This document shows, piece by piece, positions 20,421-30,900 of a stretch of 64,000 nt of DNA (the first letter of the stretch is position 1; every line of letters begins with the position of its first letter). The stretch comes from Desmodus rotundus. Taxonomy: Eukaryota; Chordata; Mammalia; Chiroptera; Phyllostomidae. Below the pieces are notes generated by a model that was not told where the DNA came from, did no database searches, and was given only the letters and a program-made list of their open reading frames with translations. The DNA lies in NCBI RefSeq assembly GCF_022682495.2, contig NC_071391.1:19939680-20003679 (forward strand). Direction: 5' to 3'. The position numbers and the translations under genes were made by a program.

Positions 20421-21534
20421 TAATTATACCTTAATAAAGCTGAAATTTAAAAAATTCTAAATAAATATAGACTATGCCTCATCTTTTCCTATTGTGCATA
20501 ATATTGAATATATACTAATATTAGTTCAATAAATGCTGATTGACATAGACTCTCGTTCAGATTACCCGCATTTAGGTTTCAATAAGCAAAGTAATATTTA
20601 TTAGGAAGTAGGCACTTAATAGTTTAATGGATATACAAACTGAACTGAAAAGAAAGAGGTCAGATTTAAAACAGATAATATTGCAAAAACATTCTTTTAA
20701 TTGATTATGTTTCTCAATTTATGTTCAATAAATGTTGACTAAGAATTAGAATTATGTGCATTCTTTCATTCCTCAGTGTGTCCCCCACCACTTTTTCACA
20801 GCCTGGGGTACAGCATTAGGATTCAACAAATACTTGTTAAATAATTAAATGCATTGCTTTGTGTATCTATACTTTTATATTAATTTCTAACATTGAATGT
20901 CATACATTCATGATAATGATTTAATTTGAAAATTATAGACTAAAATATTTTAGTCACATCTCTGCATACTTATCTGTACATGCAAAAATATGCATTTGTT
21001 CATCTCATAGTACTTGCAAAGTTTCTGAATCTGTTAAATAATTAAGTTACCTGGGAAAAACCTGAGATGATATTCTGGGACTATATCCATATCAGAATTT
21101 AGTTGGTTTATCAATTAAATCCTATAAATGAAGAGCATTCATGGAGGTATGAGACTTCCAAACAAAACTAAAAATATATTTGGATATATTTATTTTTAAC
21201 AAAATTCCAGAGATTATATGGTTAATGTATTATACATCTAGTGGAACATTTTGCCATCACTGGGGGCAAAAGTAATACAGTGACTAAAATATTTTTTGAA
21301 TTAATGTATGAGCTTAATTTTTGTTCCCATAAAAATTATAACACAACTAACTTTCTAAGGAAAAAATGATGATAAAATACAATTTAATATATAATATCGA
21401 TATTTTATAAAGATATATACTATATAGCCAGATATACAAATATATATGCCTTAAGCAAACCTAATGTATGGGTAAAAATTAATTTATAAAGCAAGTTAGT
21501 GGTTGACTGTTTTATGTTTCTAAGATTTACTACA
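20421..21534. other. unassigned AT-rich DNA, possible L2 traces
   Basis: Short L2-like endings occur near 20520-20545 (TTCAATAAATGCTGATTGA) and 20805-20850 (CAGCCTGGGGTACAGC, 'caacaaatacttgttaa'). Otherwise nothing recognised; very AT-rich around 21360-21450. Confidence 0.35.
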
Positions 21535-21681
21535 GGGTTAATTTAAATGAGAGATAACCCCAGGTCATTTAAATATGACCCATCTGCTTCACAGTCAGCT
21601 TTTCAGAAATACTCTCTTAGCCCCAGAGGTGTGCGAGTACAACAGAACTGTTATCAGAGACAGGATCCTTACCCTGAAAAG
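21535..21681 (+). other. candidate exon (unproven)
   Basis: Preceded by a pyrimidine-containing tract and ATTTACTACAG (acceptor-like), followed by CCTGAAAAG then GTAAGA, a consensus 5' splice site. From an ATG at 21547 the frame stays open through the donor (MRDNPRSFKYDP... ending DPYPEK). No known protein is recognised. Such signals also arise by chance in non-coding DNA, so this is a candidate only. Confidence 0.2.
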
Positions 21682-24621
21682 GTAAGAAATGGCAATTTTC
21701 TAAAGACTCCTGGATTTCTATTGTTATCACTAGCTCCTTGAGCGCATATTTTGTGTCCCGCTCACTGAAGAGCCTTTCATATACTGGACACACAGTAGGA
21801 CTTTAAAAATTACCTCTCAGAATCAGCAAATTGTATGCCTGTGTGAGTTGCCTTATAGTTATGTCATGAGATCATACTTTAAAATCTGTCAGTGTGCTGT
21901 TCTTTTTTTGTTCTACCTGCTATTCAGCAGAGACTTTCACTGCCTAAGGAAGAATGAGATTGTTAGAGGTGAGATGTACAGAGAACGAAAGTGTCACTCT
22001 TCAGTATTTGACTTCCAGAACAGTCACCTGAAGCTTATTTCAAAGACAATACGCTTAAAAGTCAGAGCGTTTAAGTGAGAACTAAAATGTTAAAGAGGTA
22101 AAAAAAAAAAAAAGTTGAAAAATAAATCTATGTCAAAAAAGAGAGCCCTAAAGAAGCAAAGCATAAATTTTATTCTCAAGGAATAAAAGAAACATAGAAA
22201 AAAACTGAGGTTGCTGTGTGCAGGAGTGCAGAGAAAGAGAGGGCACTGGGAGGACAGCCAGGACAGTGAGTGGACTGGGGTGTAGAGGCAAAGCAGAGAA
22301 TCTTCTACCTATTCTCTGCCTGAGCCTTAAGAAAACCAAGGACATCCTCAGGCTGCCTTGGCCATTCCAGTGAGTGCTTGTGCCACCTGGGTTAGTTTTC
22401 CCTGCAATGTTAGCTTTCCCTCTCCTTGCCCAAAGATAAGAGCATCTTGTTAACAGTTGCCTGAACATTGTCCATCAACTACCCAACAGAAGTGGTGGTC
22501 AAGTATTTTTGGTTTGCAACTTCAGGGGGTCCCTGAGTAAATTTTGAAACTGACCCCTGTACACAGAAGGCAAGGAGAGGCCACAGAAAGAGGCAGACTG
22601 CTCCAGATTGGTAGGTGGCAGGTTTAACAAGCAAGGAAACTTACTTACGAGGCTTGTCCTGGGTGCCACAATATGAGCGGATCTCCTCACCCCCCTGCCA
22701 GAATCTTTTTACAGAGGCCTTAACTGGATTTAGTCACATACTCAGTCCAGATGGTCTCTACAACACATTCCTTTCTCCAGGCTGCATCCTTGAAGTGGCT
22801 CCTAGTGTGGAAATGGTGGGCAGAACACACACTCCAAGGACAGAGAATGGGGTAAGGAGGCTCCAATTGCCTGGATCCAGCTTGCCAGTCAACCAGCACT
22901 CGCATCCTCTTGCTGACCTCCTCCAATGACTACGACGCAAGATTTTGTTCAGCCTACAAAGTACCCTATATTCATTATGCCTTCTTCCACAGTCCAAGCT
23001 ATCCTAAGTCCCTAAAATAGATACAGGAACTCAATTCTCAGGAGGCACAGCGTGAAACAAAGCGCCTAGTATTTATACTTGGTTGGGAGTGGTGAGAACC
23101 AGCTGCGACGCTTCCTCCCCCCACACCAGGACAGGGTGAGACAGACCCACACCACACTGTTATTTGGATGCGGGCATCTCCGAGTGCAGAAACCTATAAT
23201 TCCTAAAGATCTACAACTCTATTATGTCTTATGCAAGATTTAATATAAAAGTAAAACAGTTTTTTTCCTCTTTAACATAAGTAAAAACATCAAACAATAC
23301 CGTGGACAAAGAGGAGGGGAAACCTAAATAACACAAAGTTGTCAAAGATTAGGAGAAGCCACGTTAGAACTGGTCGGATCCCAGAGGCTATCTTGTGCCT
23401 CAGCCACATGCCTTTACAAGGAGGAAACCGAAGCATGGGGAGAGGTCCATCGGTTTGTCCACGGTCCAATGGAAAAGGGGAGGCAAACTTCAAAGGTCCG
23501 CTCCTTCCTGCCACTTACTAACTGAATTTTGAAAACTCTTCCTTGTCTCTGCATCTTGCTTTAGTCTCAACTCTATAAACAGTTCAACTGCAGCCTTTTC
23601 ATGCCATCTTAATTCCAATTTGCTGCATAAAGATAAAACAAGTACCAGGTTCTTTTGAGTTTAATTAAAGAGACTTTTCTTTTGCAAAACAGTCTCGTTC
23701 TCCCTTCTGGGGTGATGTTTCCTTTGGCTTCCTATTAACAACCTCCCTTGAACTGTATTTCCCACTTGCTTCTTACAATGGTTCCATCTGAGGTCACTCC
23801 ATTACTCCATCTGTCTCTAATTAACCTCTCGGCAATTTCCCTGAAAATCATTCAAATCATTTAACAACTTTAATTCCTAACAGTGGCATACTAGGATTCA
23901 ACTGATAGACATCTTAAACATAATCAACTTGGAGTATAACATATACATATGTTTATGTCATTTCTCAACTTATAAAGTGACCTTGTGTATATTATTTTTC
24001 TTCACTAATAGGTGGATATACTTACTACTTTATTTCTAAAATACAGCATTTAGAACTCAGAAAATTAATACCTGTTGGATACTAAGTTGGAGATTGAGGT
24101 CTGAAATCCAGGTGTTTCTGATTCACAATTCCGCATTCTCACAAGGCCATACCTTCTTCAGAAAAATTGCTAGGTTTGGCCCTTTTGTCTCTGGAGAATA
24201 AGAACTCATAAAATGTGAATAGATTCCTGTGCAAACTTCTGGTTTGGGGGGTGAGCAATGAATCCGAGAGCCAGCCTGCTGCTTCTGATTAGGAATAGGA
24301 TAGGCAGCCATACCTGGTGGACAACATTCAACAATCTCAGTAACAGAGACCGATAGTGACAGAGAAGTGGCTCAGAAACTCACTGAGGCCAGATAGAAAA
24401 GAAGTGAACAGGCATCATATCCTGGTATGGATGCTAGGACTAGAGAGAAAACAAGGCTGGTCATTCACTGTGGCAGAAGTTTGTAGGGCAGTGATGGAGC
24501 AGGCCTCCATGTCCCTGGTGTGGCCCTTAGAAATACATGGCTCTCGTGTGCCTGCAGTCTCCTCATTGCTTATTTAATTGGCAAGGAATAGATCTGAATA
24601 TAAAATAGACCTTGCTCTTTC
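21682..24621. other. unassigned DNA, one GC-richer part
   Basis: No gene or secure repeat. The part around 22240-23200 is GC-richer, with words such as GGGGTCCCTGAGTAAATTTT and GAGGCTTGTCCTGGGTGCC that recall a decayed LTR on the minus strand. I cannot prove this. Many overlapping open frames (22148-22997) reflect composition. An A-run lies at about 22101-22114. Confidence 0.35.
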
Positions 24622-25455
24622 AGACAGGCCCAGAAACATATGAAAGATGCTCAGCATCACTAGCCATCAGAGAGATGCAAATTAAAACCACAGTGAGATA
24701 CCACTTCTTGCCAGTTAGAATGACCATCATAAACAAATCAACAAACAACTAGTGCTGGCGAGGTTGTGGAGAAAAGGGAACCTTACTACACTGTTGCTGG
24801 GAATGCAGCCTGGTGCAGCCACTGTGGAAAACAGTATGGAATTTTCTCAGAAAACTAAAGATGGAACTGCCTTTTGATCCAGTGATCCCACTGCAGGGTT
24901 ATACCCTAAGAATCCTGAATCACCAATTCAGAAGAACTTGTGCACCCCAATGTTCATAGCAGCACAATTTACAATAGCCAAGTGCTGGAAACAGCCTAAG
25001 TACCCATCAGCAGATGAGTGGATCAAGAAATTATGGTACATTTACACAATGGAATTCTATACAGCAGAGAGAAAGAAGGAGCTCCCACCCTTTGTGACAG
25101 CATGGATGGATCTGGAGAGTATTATGCTAAGTGAAATAAGCCTGGTGGCAAAAGGCAAATACCATATGATCTCACCTATTAGTGGAATCTAATCAACAAA
25201 ACAAACAATTGAGCAAAACAAAACCAGAGACATGGGAATAAAGAACAATCTGACAGTGACCAGAGGGGAGGGGAGGAAGAAAACAGGGGAAAGTAGGGGA
25301 AAGGTCAACTAAAGGAACCCGTATACAAGACCCAGGGACAAAGACAAGAGGGTGGGGGGAGGATTGAAAGTGGAAGGTGGGGGTGGGTAGGGCAGGGGAG
25401 AGTGATGGGGGGGATTGGGACAACTGTAACTGAACAACAATAAAAATATAAAATT
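24622..25455 (+). mobile_element. young bat L1, 5' truncated, forward
   Basis: Begins in late ORF2 (GAAACATATGAAAGATGCTC), has 'tgataccacttcttgccagtta'-like sequence, GTGCTGGCGAGGTTGTGGAG and an open C-terminal ORF2 frame at 24938-25192 (MCTPMFIAAQ... MISPISGI), and ends in a G-rich 3' UTR with CTGAACAACAATAAAA. Closely similar to the 17.8 kb copy. No clear target duplication. Confidence 0.85.
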
Positions 25456-25512
25456 AAAATAAAATAAAGTGAAATAAAAGGGCTCTATAGGAAGAAAAAA
25501 AAAAAAAGCTAT

Positions 25513-26032
25513 CAGCCACAAAAGACATGGGGAAAGCTGAAGTACATTTTGCTAAGTCAAAGAAGCCAGTCTGAAAAAGGGCCCTACTGCACAATTCCAA
25601 CTGTATGAGATTCTGGAAAAGGAGAAATGAAAGAGACACTAAAAAGGTCAGTGGTTGCCAGGGGTCAGGGGGACAGGGAGACAAGGGATGATTGGGGGAA
25701 GCAGAGGGGATGTTAGGGTGTGAAATTTTCTGTGATGTTGCAATAGCGGATACCTGACATCATGCATGTGTGAAATACCCAGACACTGTATAACATAAAG
25801 AGTGAATGAGAATGTGAACCACAGACGTTAGTTAATAATAACATCTCAATATTGGCTCATAACCGTGACAAATGAATCACACTAATGCAAGATGTCAGTA
25901 ATAAGGGCGACTGTGAAGGGCGTGGTGGTGACGGGAGTGTATATATGAAAACTCTCTGTGTTTAATGCTCAATTTTTCTGTTAACTGCTCTAAAAAAGTA
26001 AAGTCTATTTTAAAAATCTTATGACGAAAAAA
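25513..26032 (+). mobile_element. old L1 3' end (L1M-type), forward
   Basis: 'ttttgctaagtcaaagaagcc', 'gtcagtggttgccaggggtcagggg', 'gatgttgcaatagcggatacc' and a terminal 'gctctaaaaaagtaaagtctattttaaaa' follow the 3' UTR of an old placental L1. Confidence 0.7.
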
Positions 26033-26849
26033 ATAAATACATAAGCCAACCTGAAGGAACTGCATTTCTGGCCTCATGTGTGACTTCAGTGAGATTCAGG
26101 AGGAACGCCCGTGATGGGGGCGAGGCAGTGGGGAGCAGGCTGGGAGGTCTCGGCCACTGCACACAGTCTTCTGACATCCGGCGGCTGGTGAACTTGCCTA
26201 CGGTGTGACCGCCTCACACAGCACAGCATTCAGAGGACCCACTCAGAACCAATAGGAGGGCACTTTTGTCTCCTACAGTCCCGCATCCTCTCCCGGCTCT
26301 AACTCTGTATGTCTTACATGCATCCTCATTATATGGTATCTGCCATAATTAAGATGGAACGGGCTTGCTTTTCCCATCGAAACAATCCTGGAAAAAAAAA
26401 CTATACATTTTCTTAGGGTGTGTGATTGAGTCACAATTCTCATCCTGGGCTTTATATTTTTCTCAGACCAGAAGGTCACAGTGGATTTATTTATACACCC
26501 TCAATGTATTATGCATATAAAGAAATAAAAAAGAGAGAATATTTTCTTTTCTCTCAAGAAGTTTTAAGGAAATTTGTAGTTAAATCTTAAGATACATTTC
26601 CTCCCAATCTTTGAATTAGTGACAGATCTCCCCTAACTGGAACTTCCTGGTATTGCAAGCCATTCTTGATGGTTATCATGATTTAAGCTAATGCATCTAA
26701 ACTGTTTGATTTTTCTTTATGATCTTCATAAACAAAAGGACCTCATTAGGAGATTTCAAGGCTCTGCATTTTTCCATTCTTCTTGTTAAAAGCACATATC
26801 AAAATTCTGCACTTCTGAACATGTCATTAAGAAACAAGACATTGAAAAG
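26033..26849. other. unassigned DNA
   Basis: The first 250 bp are CpG-richer than the surroundings (for example GACATCCGGCGGCTGGTG). 26530-26840 is AT-rich with TAATGCATCTAA-type homeodomain-like words. No gene or repeat recognised. Confidence 0.35.
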
Positions 26850-27030
26850 CCCTGGCTGGGTAGCTAAGTTGGTTAGAGCATCGTCCCCATCCATCAAGTT
26901 GCATGTTTGATTCCCAGTCAGAGCACATACAAGAAACAACCAACAAATGAATAAATAAGTGGAACAACAAGTCGATGTCTCTCCCTCTCTCTCTCTCTCA
27001 AATTAATCAACCAGTCAATATTTTTAAATA
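26850..27030 (+). repeat. bat tRNA-derived SINE, second subtype
   Basis: Starts AGCCCTGGCTGGGTAGCTAA, with 'gttggttagagcatcgtcccc' (A-box/anticodon-arm-like), 'ggtttgattcccagtcagagcacatac' (B box), 'aaataagtggaacaacaagtcgatgtctctc', a (TC)n tail and an A-rich end. Its tRNA body differs from the neighbouring VES copy at 27203. Confidence 0.85.
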
Positions 27031-27202
27031 AAAGAAAAAGAGAACCCAGACTTTGAGAAATTAAAGGAAGTCCCAAGGAGAGATTCTAGAGACTCTCTCT
27101 TGAGACTAGAAGTTGAACTAATAAAAAATGTAGCCACATACTAATTACCACATTTAAACTAATTACACATGTTTATAGTCTGAATAAGAAAAGGCTAAGA
27201 AA

Positions 27203-27418
27203 GCCCTGGCTGGTGTGGCTCAGTGGACTGAATGCCAGCCTGTGAACCAAAGGGTCACTGGTTTGATTCCCATTCAGGGCACATGCCTGGGTTGTGGGCC
27301 AGGCCCCCGGTGGTTAGAGTATGAGAAGAAACCACACATTGATGTTTCTCCCTCCCTTCCCCTCTCTCTAAAAATAAATGGGTGGAGTCTCTGAAAAAAA
27401 AATAAATAGATCAGGTTG
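27203..27418 (+). repeat. VES-type bat SINE, forward, exact TSD
   Basis: Head GCCCTGGCTGGTGTGGCTCA, B-box-like 'ggtttgattcccattc', GCACATGCCTGGGTTGTGGG, a pyrimidine-rich tail and an A-rich end. An exact 13-bp target duplication GAAAAGGCTAAGA flanks it (27188-27200 and 27419-27431), so the copy is complete and fairly recent. Confidence 0.95.
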
Positions 27419-27431
27419 GAAAAGGCTAAGA

Positions 27432-29865
27432 GATACCAAAGTGGCTCCATTCTTACATATTTTCATGCAGAATAAAAGAGGCTATAAAGATCTTATACTC
27501 CAGTCAATTTAAGGGGGAAAAAATGTTCAAAGACCAAGATTTGAGAACAAGTGGAATTGTGAGGCTCATGTTGCAACAAGCTCCTGTGCCTTGGAAGAAT
27601 TTGACAGAAGCTTGGTAACATCAGTCGGAAAGTCTGTAAAAAGATTCTGTGCAACAAGTAGGTGTTGAGATGTGTCATTTCTAAGGTCTCCATAGTTGTG
27701 ATTCTTTGTCAAGATTATATATGATCTTATAACCCAGACACAGAAATCATGGCCACTCAGAATATCATTAATTAATTAGCTACAAATTCAATTAGCTGTT
27801 CCCTTTAAGAATTTGAAGACATTTATGGCCATAATTTAAATTTTACCACTTATTTTTTGTACTGATCATCCAGAATGCCTAATCCTTTTTAGAATCTATG
27901 ATTAAAACCCATCTGCCTTCTCTCCATGTTATCCAAAATAGTAAAATCTATTTTACATTTTTTTCTGCCTCAAAATATATCCTGGAATAACAAAAAGAAC
28001 AAAACTATGCTTACTGGCCACAAGATAGTGGCTATTTGGGCTCCTCGATGTGTGCCTGTCTTGGCTAGAGTGTATTTTAATATCATATTGTGCCGCTAAT
28101 TGTAATATTATTTCAAAATATTGCGTTAGAGATGTTCGCACACCTTCCAGTGGAGGAAGATCTTTGTCCATTAAGCACAACCTTGCTCTTTTATGGAGAG
28201 AATGAGCCTGTCATTTTGGAAACCACTCTAATCCAAAAGCTATTTCCAAGAGGTGAGAAGTTTTACAACATGGCCTCGCATTTCTCCAGCTCAGAGGAGT
28301 CAGAAAAAAAACAAAAGTGCAGGGGCTGCCACTAGGCCATGCGTTATTTTGAATTATGAGCACAGGTTAAAGGGCTTTTCAGAAGAGCCTAAAAATAAGC
28401 CATTGTAAACTGGTAATTAGAAGATTATCTGCACACCAATATTTTTCTAATTAATGTTAAGCCCCAGAGGGCTTTTGAATGGCTGAGTAGCCCCATTACT
28501 GAGGGTTTTTTTACTGCTTCAGTTCCTAGATAAATTTTTAAATTAAAAAGACAATGGAGAGGTCTACTGACCACGTCTATATAACTTCCCGCAAACTGTT
28601 TGTAGCCCTCAGAGGTTTCTCATTTAGGTTGGCTTTCCTGAAGTCAAAACAGCCCTTCCTCAGCAAAGACAGACGGAGTCTGGACGACTGCTTTGGAGTC
28701 TGACTGCTTATGCCCGTTCATATACCACAAGGTGTATGTGGAAGCCACTACCAGGAGTGTTAACCCCAAGACACTTACTACACTGGGATTACTCTAATTA
28801 AACTTAATGACTCCCATATTAAAAAAAAAAACCCCACTGGATTGAAATTAAAGTCACAACACCTTGATTTTCATTCCCCTTTTCATCATCAGTGAGCTGT
28901 ACGATTTTGAACAAGCCATGACCTCTGCCTAGAACTCAGCCTCCCCACCTTGACACAATGTCATCAGAGAGTCCTTATTTTTAAACACAGCTATAGGGCT
29001 CCATTTTCTATAAGCAAACTAGGAAATAGAATAGTGCTTTTAAAAGCACAATTATATCTCCATTCTAAAAAAAATTCTACGGTCAACTCATTCACTTAGC
29101 TCTCATGCTATTCCATTGACTCAAGATAGAGAAAAAATATCAGGAAAAAATATTCCACTGTGTTTCAAATCACTTCATTGTCATTTGGTTTAGGTTGTTG
29201 GGTGACAGTTTTAGATAAAGTAGGCTTTACCTAATGGATGCTTCCCACTGTGTTTGGGGCATATAGCTGCGCTCTCTTTAGTGGAGTCAGAAAAATCTCT
29301 TTAGGCCAAACAAAAATGCCCTGTCCTTATTCCCTAAGACTTCCTAAGAGTGGTGGGTTGTACAAATTAAATTATATGTTACAATAAAAACAAACTTCCC
29401 TATAGAGGAAAACCTATGAACTCAGCATAATTGAGAAATTTTAGATTAGGTATAATGAAGGGAAGGTCACACACACAGAGGTATACACACACACACCCTC
29501 CTGCTTTTGAATGCTGGTAAAAGTGCTGTTGGATGCCTAATGTAAAAATAAACTCATCTCTGATAAAAGCAGATAGATGAGTGAATAAAATAAAGTAACA
29601 GAGGTCATGAAAACAGATGTTGTAGCTGCAGTAAAACTGTTCCCCCCGACAAATGCTCACTAGTTTTGTGTCTTTTCCCTAAACAGCTATGCTTCTTCAC
29701 AGGCATGGGGGAAAACTTGACTTAGCAAGATTTGATTTTTTTTTAAATGCTTAAGTAAGAAAGATGCTTAACGTGCTCTGACTCACGCTATAAGAGAGCC
29801 GCTTATTCCACAGCCACCAAGCCCAAAGTTTAAGGTCAGCTTCAAAGGCTGAGAGGGCATGACAT
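27432..29865. other. unassigned DNA, possible conserved non-coding part
   Basis: No interspersed repeat recognised over about 2.4 kb, unusual for this window. The part 28080-28600 has several TAATTA-type motifs (CTGGTAATTAGAAG, TTTTTCTAATTAATG), the sort seen in developmental enhancers. This is a guess from appearance. Short CA runs occur at 29469-29497. Confidence 0.3.
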
Positions 29866-29955
29866 GATTGTTATTACTGAGTATGTACTGTGTGCAAGTC
29901 TATGCACTTGCTGTGTATTATCTCATTTAATCTTAACAACAATTATCAAGGTGAA
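29866..29955 (-). repeat. MIR, reverse, left half of a split copy
   Basis: ACTGTGTGCAAGTCTATGCA, 'gtattatctcatttaatcttaacaaca' match reversed MIR. It continues after the LTR-like insertion, at 30557. Confidence 0.6.
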
Positions 29956-30556
29956 TTTTATGTGTCCCCTTGACTTGGCTAAGGGACACCTAGATAGCTG
30001 GCAAAACATTATCTCTGGGTCTGTCTGTGGGAGTGTCTCCAGGAGATTATCATTTAAATCAGACTGAGTAAAGAAGATTCAGCTCACCATTGTGGACGGG
30101 CATCGTCCAATCCCAATAAACAACAACAACAACAAAGAAAAAACAGAGAAAGGACAATTTTCCCTTTCTGCTTGAATGGAGACATCCATCTTCTGCCCTT
30201 AGACATCAGAACACCTGATTCTTGGACTTTTGGACTCAGACCAGGGCTTACACCAAACCCTCTACCCCCTTTTACCCACCAACAACCCCCACCCCATCAC
30301 AATTCTCAGGCCTGCAGATTCAGACTAAATTTTACCACTGGTTTCCTGGTTTTCCACGTTGCAGATTGCAGATCACAAATTATGGGGCTTGTCACCCTCT
30401 ATAACCAGGTAAGCCAGTTCCTATAATGTCTCTCTATCACATGGATGGATGGATGGATGGATGGATGGATGGATACATAGAGAGACAGAGAGATAGAGAA
30501 AGACAGAGGTCTCCTCTTGTTTCCGTTTCTGTGGAGAACTCTCACTAATGCAACAA
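29956..30556 (+). mobile_element. LTR-like ancient element inserted in a MIR
   Basis: 'gaattttatgtgtccccttgacttggc' and TAGATAGCTGGCAAAACATT open it. TTTAAATCAGACTGAGTAAA and CCAATTCCTATAAT-like words follow, with a GGAT microsatellite and the 'gtggagaactctcactaatgca' close. This matches a common mammalian LTR-like repeat ending 'gagaaccctgactaata'. AACAAC words on both sides may be the target duplication. Family name not asserted. Confidence 0.6.
30441..30474. repeat. (GGAT)n microsatellite
   Basis: About eight GGAT/ATGG tetramers within the 3' part of the LTR-like element; this family often carries a tetramer run here. Confidence 0.95.
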
Positions 30557-30650
30557 CCTTATGAGTCACATATAGGTTCAATAACGTGCCTTTGTTCACA
30601 CAATAAGTGACACACATAAATCAAGGATTCAAGTTCAGGCAGTCTGCATC
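30557..30650 (-). repeat. MIR, reverse, right half of a split copy
   Basis: ACAACCTTATGAGTCACATA, 'cctttgttcacacaataagtgac' and 'ggattcaagttcaggcagtctgc' continue the MIR broken at 29955. Confidence 0.55.
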
Positions 30651-30699
30651 CATAGTTCTCGTTCTTCAACAATAATGACAATAAAACAGCAATAACAAT

Positions 30700-30900
30700 T
30701 AATTCGACTCAACCATTATTGAGAGTCTACGACATGACATGCCCTGTACCTTCCCTCATTCAATTCTTACTTTATCTGAAAAACCAGGGGTTAGTACTGC
30801 CATTACACAGATTCTGAGAGGTTAACTAAACATCCTAGCATCACATAGCTTGTAAATGAGAGAGCCTGTGTCAGCCTCTGTATTTAAAGCAATGTCCTGT
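30700..30900 (-). repeat. MIR SINE, reverse
   Basis: 'attattgagagtctacgacatg', 'gccattacacagattctgagaggttaacta' and 'catcacatagcttgtaaatg' match reversed MIR. Confidence 0.6.

Noticed and set aside
22148..22997. Several overlapping frames on both strands
   Set aside because: No domain, frames conflict, and composition is GC-richer; no splice pattern or start context supports a gene.
26850..27418. tRNA genes
   Set aside because: The tRNA-like boxes are in SINE heads followed by SINE bodies and tails; no cloverleaf with an intact acceptor stem.
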